Assembly (NCBI GenBank): GCA_905235425.1
Contig: CAJOKY010000048.1
Location: 1 to 11,206, forward strand
Reading direction: 5' to 3'
Origin: an uncultured Selenomonadaceae bacterium
Lineage (GTDB): Bacteria; Bacillota; Negativicutes; Selenomonadales; Selenomonadaceae
Length of the DNA: 11,206 nt
Made by a program: the position numbers and the translations under genes. Positions 7,086-11,206 of this stretch are shown in pieces. Under the pieces are notes generated by a model that was not told where the DNA came from, made no database searches, and was given only the letters and a program-made list of their open reading frames with translations. The first letter of the stretch is position 1. Each line of letters opens with the position of its first letter.

Positions 7086-7610
7086 ATGAAAATTTATACA
7101 AAGACCGGCGACGACGGCAAGACCAGCCTTTTTACGGGTGAACGTCTCGGCAAAGACGATCCGCGCGTTAAAACGTACGGCACGGTTGACGAAATTAATT
7201 CTGTACTCGGTATGGCGCGGGCTTTTTCTGAAGTTGCAGAAGTGCGCGAAAAAATTTTCCAACTTCAAAAAGTTTTGCCGCGTCTTATGGCGGATCTTGC
7301 CAGTATGAACAGACCCGCGCTTATCACGGAAAATGACGTTACGACGCTTGAACGTGAAATGGATGAAATGGATAAACTCCTGCCGCCGCTGAAAAATTTC
7401 CTTATACCAGGCAGTACAAAATCCGGCGCGATTCTCGATCTTGCTCGTACAGTGACACGCCGCGCAGAAAGGGAATTTTGCAAGCTTGGACGTTTTGAGG
7501 CTGTTCACGAACTCGACGGTTTATTTTTAAATCGCCTTTCAGACTACTGCTTTATGCTTATGCGCGTCGAAGAATTTATCATTGCCAAACGTGCCGCAGT
7601 TTTAGTATAA
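7086..7610 (+). CDS. ATP:cob(I)alamin adenosyltransferase, PduO type
   Basis: A 174-residue cytoplasmic enzyme that transfers the 5'-deoxyadenosyl group of ATP to cob(I)alamin, making coenzyme B12 for adenosylcobalamin-dependent mutases and dehydratases. Family signatures run in order: TKTGDDGKTSLF at 5-16 (ATP site), RVKTYGTVDEINS at 27-39, FLIPGS at 105-110, ARTVTRRAERE at 120-130 (conserved arginines at the active site) and LNRLSDYCFMLMR at 148-160 (cobalamin side). Length is normal for the single-domain, trimer-forming PduO/MMAB family; it is not the CobA/BtuR type, which has a P-loop. ATG at 7086 has AGGGAG seven bases upstream and its own promoter. The next gene, fliJ, starts four bases after the stop, so flagellar export and B12 metabolism share a transcript. 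No other cobalamin gene is in the window. Confidence 0.93.
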   Translation: MKIYTKTGDDGKTSLFTGERLGKDDPRVKTYGTVDEINSVLGMARAFSEVAEVREKIFQLQKVLPRLMADLASMNRPALITENDVTTLEREMDEMDKLLPPLKNFLIPGSTKSGAILDLARTVTRRAEREFCKLGRFEAVHELDGLFLNRLSDYCFMLMRVEEFIIAKRAAVLV

Positions 7611-7614
7611 GCCT

Positions 7615-8061
7615 ATGAAAAAATTTAAATTTCAGCTTGAGACGCTTTTAAAAGTCACGCGACGTAAAAAAGACGAAGCCGAAATGGCATTTGCCGAAGT
7701 GTCACGCCGCCTTGAGGAACACCGCGCGCAGTTGCAAAATTTACTGCATGAGTTGCAGGAAGGGCAAGCCGAATATGCAGGCAGAACGTCCGAAGGCAAG
7801 ACAATTACTGTTGATGTTATCATGATTTACACGAACTTTTTTAATTGGAAGCGTGAACAGATTGAACGTCAGCAGGAATTAATTTTGAAGACAATGCAGG
7901 AACGCCAGCAGAAGTTGAAAAAGTTGACGGAGCTTATAACTTCCGTGAAAAGCATTGAACAGCTTAAGGAAAAGCGCCTGCGCGAGTATAACGAGGAGTT
8001 GCTTGCGGAGGAGCAAAAATTTCTTGACGAAGTCGGCTTGCAATTAAGTATAAGAAAGTAG
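7615..8061 (+). CDS. fliJ: Flagellar export protein FliJ
   Basis: A 148-residue, highly charged, almost wholly helical protein. It starts with KFKFQLETLLKVTRRKKDEA, the typical FliJ N-terminus, and continues as a two-helix coiled coil to the C-terminus; length matches the family (about 145). FliJ is the central stalk of the flagellar type III export ATPase (FliI-FliH), comparable to the gamma subunit of F1, and helps deliver chaperone-substrate complexes to FlhA. There is no clear Shine-Dalgarno site before the ATG and only four bases after the adenosyltransferase stop, which suggests translational coupling. Unusually, fliI is not directly upstream. The lytic transglycosylase and MotE-like genes downstream fit a flagellar cluster. 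Confidence 0.88.
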   Translation: MKKFKFQLETLLKVTRRKKDEAEMAFAEVSRRLEEHRAQLQNLLHELQEGQAEYAGRTSEGKTITVDVIMIYTNFFNWKREQIERQQELILKTMQERQQKLKKLTELITSVKSIEQLKEKRLREYNEELLAEEQKFLDEVGLQLSIRK

Positions 8062-8163
8062 ATTGTAGAGAGTAGATTGTAGATAGTAGATTGTAGATTG
8101 TAGAGAGTAGAGGGTATAAAAATTTACTCTCTACCCCCTACCTCCTACCCCCTACTATCTACA
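8058..8163. repeat. Low-complexity inverted repeat (long imperfect hairpin) between fliJ and the transglycosylase gene
   Basis: The left half is repeats built on GTAGATTGTAGA and GTAGAGAGTAGA; the right half is its pyrimidine-rich counterpart (CTACCCCCTACCTCCTACCC). Two perfect stems are visible: 8078-8089 with 8152-8163 (12 bp, TGTAGATAGTAG/CTACTATCTACA) and 8100-8109 with 8125-8134 (10 bp, GTAGAGAGTA/TACTCTCTAC), with partial pairing between them. It begins at the fliJ stop and ends 10 bases before the next Shine-Dalgarno site. There is no T tract after it, so it is not a normal terminator. It could slow transcription or protect mRNA ends. Confidence 0.85.
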
Positions 8164-8183
8164 TTTAGAAAGAAGGATTTTTA

Positions 8184-8957
8184 ATGCAGGGTATAAATCC
8201 TATTGAAAATATCGGCGGTATGTCAAACCGTATTATTCAAATTCAGCAACGCATTTCAAATATTCAAAGTCAATTCGCCGATACCGAAAATAAATTAAGC
8301 GTTGACAGCATCAACGCCGATTTTCAATCTAAACTTGACCATGAAATTGAGCGGCAGGATAAAGTTCAAGCCGCTAAAGAAGACGCCGCGAAGGAAAAAT
8401 TATCGTCCAATCTGCCGGTGAATGAAAATGAAATTATCAACGCCGCTAAAGTTGCCGCCGCTTTAAATTCCGGCAACGTCGCCACTCCCGATATCTTAGC
8501 GCCGATAATTAAACGTGACGCTCAAAGTGACTTGCCGCCTTCGATGAATGACAAAGACCCTAAAGATAGAAATTTTGACCAAGCAAGCACTGAGGAACTT
8601 ATTTTGACGGCGGCGCGCAGAAACGGCGTAAGTCCCGACCTTGTACGCGCCGTTGCCATTGCCGAATCTGATATGAACCAAAATGAAATTTCAGATGCCG
8701 GCGCAATCGGCGTAATGCAACTTATGCCGGAAACTGCCGCCGCGTTGGGAGTCAATCCATATGACGAGAAACAGAATATTGAAGGCGGTGCAATGTACCT
8801 GCGCAAAATGCTTGATAAATTCGACGGCAATGTTTCTCACGCGCTTGCCGCTTACAATGCAGGACCCGGCGCTGTGCAAAAATACGGCGGAGTCCCTCCC
8901 TACCGCGAAACTCAAAATTACGTCGGCAGGATTATGGATATTGTAACCGGCAGATAA
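8184..8957 (+). CDS. Lytic transglycosylase (SLT family), probably flagellum-associated
   Basis: A 257-residue protein. The C-terminal SLT domain (about 133-257) has catalytic glutamate E161 in AIAESDMN, GAIGVMQLMPETA from 173, GGAMYLRKML, and AAYNAGPGAV at 222-231 followed by PPYRETQNYV, the full set for a family 1 goose-type-lysozyme-like transglycosylase that cleaves the MurNAc-GlcNAc bond to leave a 1,6-anhydro end. The N-terminal 130 residues are polar and helical, with no signal peptide or lipobox, so export by the flagellar type III route is likely, as for the rod-associated muramidase FlgJ. Its place between fliJ and motE suggests it opens the peptidoglycan for the flagellar rod. AAGGA at 8173-8177 supports the start. 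Confidence 0.9.
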   Translation: MQGINPIENIGGMSNRIIQIQQRISNIQSQFADTENKLSVDSINADFQSKLDHEIERQDKVQAAKEDAAKEKLSSNLPVNENEIINAAKVAAALNSGNVATPDILAPIIKRDAQSDLPPSMNDKDPKDRNFDQASTEELILTAARRNGVSPDLVRAVAIAESDMNQNEISDAGAIGVMQLMPETAAALGVNPYDEKQNIEGGAMYLRKMLDKFDGNVSHALAAYNAGPGAVQKYGGVPPYRETQNYVGRIMDIVTGR

Positions 8958-8960
8958 TTA

Positions 8961-8988
8961 CTACTCACTACTGACTACTCACTACTTA
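8961..8988. repeat. Duplicated 14-mer in the spacer before the MotE-like gene
   Basis: CTACTCACTACTGA (8961-8974) is followed by CTACTCACTACTTA (8975-8988), 13 of 14 bases identical. It fills the 50-base spacer up to the AAGGTG ribosome site (8997-9002) and is built from the same CTACT/TAGTG-like words as the hairpin spacer at 8058-8163. Confidence 0.85.
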
Positions 8989-9007
8989 CTAAAAAGAAGG
9001 TGACGTT

Positions 9008-9649
9008 ATGGCGAAAAAAAAGATGAATATCGGCAAAAAAATTTTGATAGGAATTTTTCTGATAGTATTTTTGGCATTAATGGGCGTCAGCGCATTTGCC
9101 GCAAGTATTTATTTCGGCGTATTGGATAATGAAAAAGTTCAATGGGTAAATGAAAAAGTCGGCTTGTACAAATTGCCGTTCATAGGTGCAGGCGGTGAAT
9201 TTGAATATTTTGCCGTGCCGGAAGGCGTGGTATGGCCGCCGCCTCCCGAACCCGAGCCTGAACCTGAACCGGAACCTACTCCTGCTGAAAATACTCCTGC
9301 CGTTGCGCAGAATCAGCCTAAAACTGCCGCTGAATCTAAGCCGGAAGAGAAGAAAGACGATGCCAAATCTAAAGACGTAAAAGTTTCGCAAAAAGAAATT
9401 GAAGCCCAGATTAAAGCGCGCGAAGAAGCCGAGAAAAAGCGTATTTCAAAATTGGCGCGTATCTATCAAAATATGAAGCCGGAAGAAGCGGCGAAGGCGT
9501 TAAACGAAGTCAATTTGGACACCGTAGTTTTGATTCTGCAGAAAATGGATGAGGCTACGGCGGGACAGATTATCGCGAAAATGGAACCTGCAAAGGCGGG
9601 GCGCATTACTCAAATGATGTTCGACGGTCAGCAACGCCGCTTGTCTTAA
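9008..9649 (+). CDS. motE: MotE-like flagellar membrane protein with MgtE-N-like domain
   Basis: A 213-residue protein with four visible parts: a short Lys-rich cytoplasmic start, one membrane helix at about 12-38, a Pro/Glu tract (PPPPEPEPEPEPEP, about 77-90) leading to a charged Lys/Glu coiled region up to about 145, and a C-terminal helical domain (about 146-206) with MKPEEAAKALNEV and MDEATAGQIIAKMEPAKAGRI, the paired helical motif of MgtE-N domains. This is the architecture of MotE/YlxF-type proteins found after fliJ in flagellar operons; in some bacteria MotE acts as a chaperone for the motor protein MotC. The orientation implies the C-terminal domain is outside the cytoplasmic membrane. 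AAGGTG sits five bases before the ATG. The family is well supported; the exact MotE role is by analogy. Confidence 0.75.
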   Translation: MAKKKMNIGKKILIGIFLIVFLALMGVSAFAASIYFGVLDNEKVQWVNEKVGLYKLPFIGAGGEFEYFAVPEGVVWPPPPEPEPEPEPEPTPAENTPAVAQNQPKTAAESKPEEKKDDAKSKDVKVSQKEIEAQIKAREEAEKKRISKLARIYQNMKPEEAAKALNEVNLDTVVLILQKMDEATAGQIIAKMEPAKAGRITQMMFDGQQRRLS

Positions 9650-9655
9650 AGTTAA

Positions 9656-10375
9656 ATGAACATTGCAATTTGTGACGACAATATAAAAATCTGCGCGGAA
9701 ATTTCAAATTTAATTCACAGCCACATTTCCGACGCAGAAATTTTTATTTTTAACTCAAAAGGCGAACTCCTTAACGCCAAAGAAAATTTTCAAATTTGTT
9801 TCCTTGACATTAAAGCGGTTGACGGTATCGAAATTGCAAAGACTCTTCGCAGGCGGCAGGAACTTCTCAACGCGCCGAAAAGCATTTTGATTTTTGTCAC
9901 GGGGTACGCCGAATTTATGTCCGCCGCCTTCGATGTTCACGCCTTCCACTACCTTTTAAAGCCGATTGACGCGCAGAAATTTTTTAACGTCTTAACACAA
10001 GCCGTAGCTGAAATTCAGACTGTTCAAAGTCAGCTTGAAAATTTTTTGCTGATTAAGGTTGACGGCGGCACGAAAAAAATTTTTCTGCAGGATATTTTGT
10101 ACATTGAAAGCCAAAATAAAAAAGTCGCAATTCATACGACGAATGGAATTTTTGAAGTCTACGGCAAAATGGACGCTTACGAAGTCGCACTCGGTGAAAG
10201 TTTTTTTCGCTGTCATCGCGGGTACCTTGTCAACCTTGCGAAAATTTCTGCGTACACTGCGGATACAATTCAACTTTGCAACGGCGAAAGAATTTTCATT
10301 GCCGCCAAAAAATTTAATGACTTCGTGAAAGCTTTTCTTCGGTACGCGCAAAACGGCGGTCTTGTAAATGTTTGA
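9656..10375 (+). CDS. LytTR-family response regulator (AgrA/LytR-like)
   Basis: A 239-residue two-component regulator. The receiver domain (1-120) has the acidic pair D7-D8 (AICDDN), phospho-acceptor D51 (CFLDIKAVDGIE), T82 (FVTGY) and K102 (LLKPID). The LytTR DNA-binding domain (about 130-230) has LLIKVDGGTKKIFLQDILYI followed by ESQNKKVAIHT, then FFRCHRGYLVNLAKI, the usual core. LytTR regulators bind direct repeats of short imperfect motifs and often control surface, competence or peptide-signalling genes. The gene begins six bases after the MotE-like gene with only weak ribosome-binding sequence, and its end overlaps the next ORF by eight bases, so it is expressed with its probable sensor. 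Targets cannot be read from the window. Upstream promoter: none clear, so read-through from the flagellar cluster is likely. Confidence 0.93.
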   Translation: MNIAICDDNIKICAEISNLIHSHISDAEIFIFNSKGELLNAKENFQICFLDIKAVDGIEIAKTLRRRQELLNAPKSILIFVTGYAEFMSAAFDVHAFHYLLKPIDAQKFFNVLTQAVAEIQTVQSQLENFLLIKVDGGTKKIFLQDILYIESQNKKVAIHTTNGIFEVYGKMDAYEVALGESFFRCHRGYLVNLAKISAYTADTIQLCNGERIFIAAKKFNDFVKAFLRYAQNGGLVNV

Positions 10376-11206
10376 ACACGACATTTTAGATTTTTGCGTA
10401 GGCATCGCGGCGGGTGTCATAAGTTTTTGGTACACAGAAAAATTTTTGCCGCGCAGATTCTGCAACCGCAGACGTGACATAATAATTTGGTCGATTGTCT
10501 ACGCGATTGAACAGGTCGCCGTGTCAAATTTGACAACGTACTTTTCGCCGTACGACAGATTCATAATAATTTTCCCGCAGTTTTTAACGCTGTACGTGCT
10601 ACAAAAAATTTTCTTCGTGCCGGACAAGGCTCGGGAATTTTTCATTTTGGCAAGCTTTATTGTAGGCTGGGACATTTTAAGATTTATCGCAAGCCCGCTG
10701 TCATACGTGATTTTTGGCGTATGGAGTCCGATTTGGGCAGAAATTTTTAATCGGCTGATTGAAAGTTATCCTGCCTCGACAGAAGAAATAATTTTTCATA
10801 TGGAGATTTTAAACCGCGTCGTAATGTTCGCAGTCTTGACATTTTGCCGCGCAGTTCAATTCGGCATTTTGATACAGTATCTGAAAGTTATTGCGAAAAA
10901 TTTTGCACGGCGCGATTATGAATTAAAAGTGCGTGACAGCCTATTTTTAATCTTCCCATGCGTAACGGTGCTTTTAATTGACGCCACTTTAAGATTGACG
11001 GCATTTTCCGTACAAAACGGCGCAATGTTTTTGATATATGAGCGCGAACCGGCAACGATTTTACTTTTGCCGACAATCAGCATTTTACTTTTAGGCGTGA
11101 TAATTTCATCAGTGATTCTGTTTCAAAATTTGATTCGCTACAAGGACGAAGAGCAAAAACGCCTACTGTTGGAAAATCGCGCAGTCGAAGTTCAGCGCGA
11201 AGTTGA
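10368..11206 (+). CDS. Multi-pass membrane sensor, probable GHKL histidine kinase (3' end outside window)
   Basis: The ORF is open for 279 codons from ATG 10368 to the window edge. It contains about six to seven hydrophobic segments (roughly residues 5-22, 37-55, 63-83, 90-118, 148-172, 190-212, 226-255), then a charged helix starting NLIRYKDEEQKRLLLENRAVEVQREV, which looks like the entry to the dimerisation helix of AgrC/LytS-like kinases. No kinase H, N or G boxes are within the window, so the assignment depends on the membrane layout and on the eight-base overlap with the LytTR regulator (ATGTTTGA junction). The sensor half probably reads an external or membrane signal, possibly a peptide. 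Alternative: a membrane protein unrelated to kinases. Confidence 0.75.
   Translation, partial: MFEHDILDFCVGIAAGVISFWYTEKFLPRRFCNRRRDIIIWSIVYAIEQVAVSNLTTYFSPYDRFIIIFPQFLTLYVLQKIFFVPDKAREFFILASFIVGWDILRFIASPLSYVIFGVWSPIWAEIFNRLIESYPASTEEIIFHMEILNRVVMFAVLTFCRAVQFGILIQYLKVIAKNFARRDYELKVRDSLFLIFPCVTVLLIDATLRLTAFSVQNGAMFLIYEREPATILLLPTISILLLGVIISSVILFQNLIRYKDEEQKRLLLENRAVEVQREV

Noticed and set aside
8058..8163. Possible CRISPR array
   Set aside because: The repeated words are only about 7-13 bases, are contiguous, and there are no unique spacers of regular length.
9656..11206. Recurring AAAATTTT words as a regulatory motif
   Set aside because: They occur throughout coding sequence at Lys/Asn-Phe codons and reflect AT-rich composition rather than a site.

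Overview
The window looks like an AT-rich, flagellated, anaerobe-type bacterium of the Bacillota. The order fliJ, soluble lytic transglycosylase, MotE-like protein, together with a cob(I)alamin adenosyltransferase, makes a Negativicutes/Selenomonadales-like host plausible. That placement rests on gene order and composition, not on a marker gene. All genes lie on the + strand. I saw no rRNA, tRNA or CRISPR array.

Region 1 (1-213) is the right-hand edge of an IS200/IS605/IS1341-type element. It holds the last 21 codons of a TnpB nuclease, with the DRD motif of its RuvC domain, followed by about 140 bases of structured non-coding DNA. Position and appearance fit the element's right end and the 3' part of its omega (re)RNA. 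The element stops right against the first gene of the next operon.

Region 2 (214-6906) is the most unusual part: a tight five-gene operon built around two Hsp70-type ATPases. The order is GrpE-like protein, Hsp70-A (500 aa), coiled-coil protein with a GrpE-like C-terminal part, Hsp70-B (560 aa), then an unrecognised, probably helical, cysteine-rich protein (473 codons with stop, from a corrected start at 5488). So each divergent Hsp70 is preceded by its own candidate nucleotide exchange factor. Both Hsp70s keep the actin-fold ATPase motifs but are too short to carry the helical lid of DnaK. No J-domain HPD motif is present. Gene junctions are -1 to +9 bases with good Shine-Dalgarno sites, so the genes are very likely co-transcribed, and a clear intrinsic terminator follows at 6944-6973. 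This looks like a dedicated chaperone-type machine rather than the housekeeping dnaK locus. Its function is not evident from the sequence.

Region 3 (7006-9649) starts with a strong sigma-A-like promoter (TTGACT-17-TAGAAT). It holds a PduO-type ATP:cob(I)alamin adenosyltransferase, fliJ, a lytic transglycosylase with no signal peptide, and a MotE-like membrane protein with an MgtE-N-like C-terminus. Two spacers here are low-complexity repeats: a long imperfect hairpin between fliJ and the transglycosylase gene, and a duplicated 14-mer before motE. The usual flagellar partners fliI and fliK are not adjacent.

Region 4 (9656-11206) is an AgrA/LytR-like two-component pair: a LytTR response regulator, overlapped by 8 bases by a multi-pass membrane protein that runs off the end of the window and is most likely the cognate GHKL-type sensor kinase.
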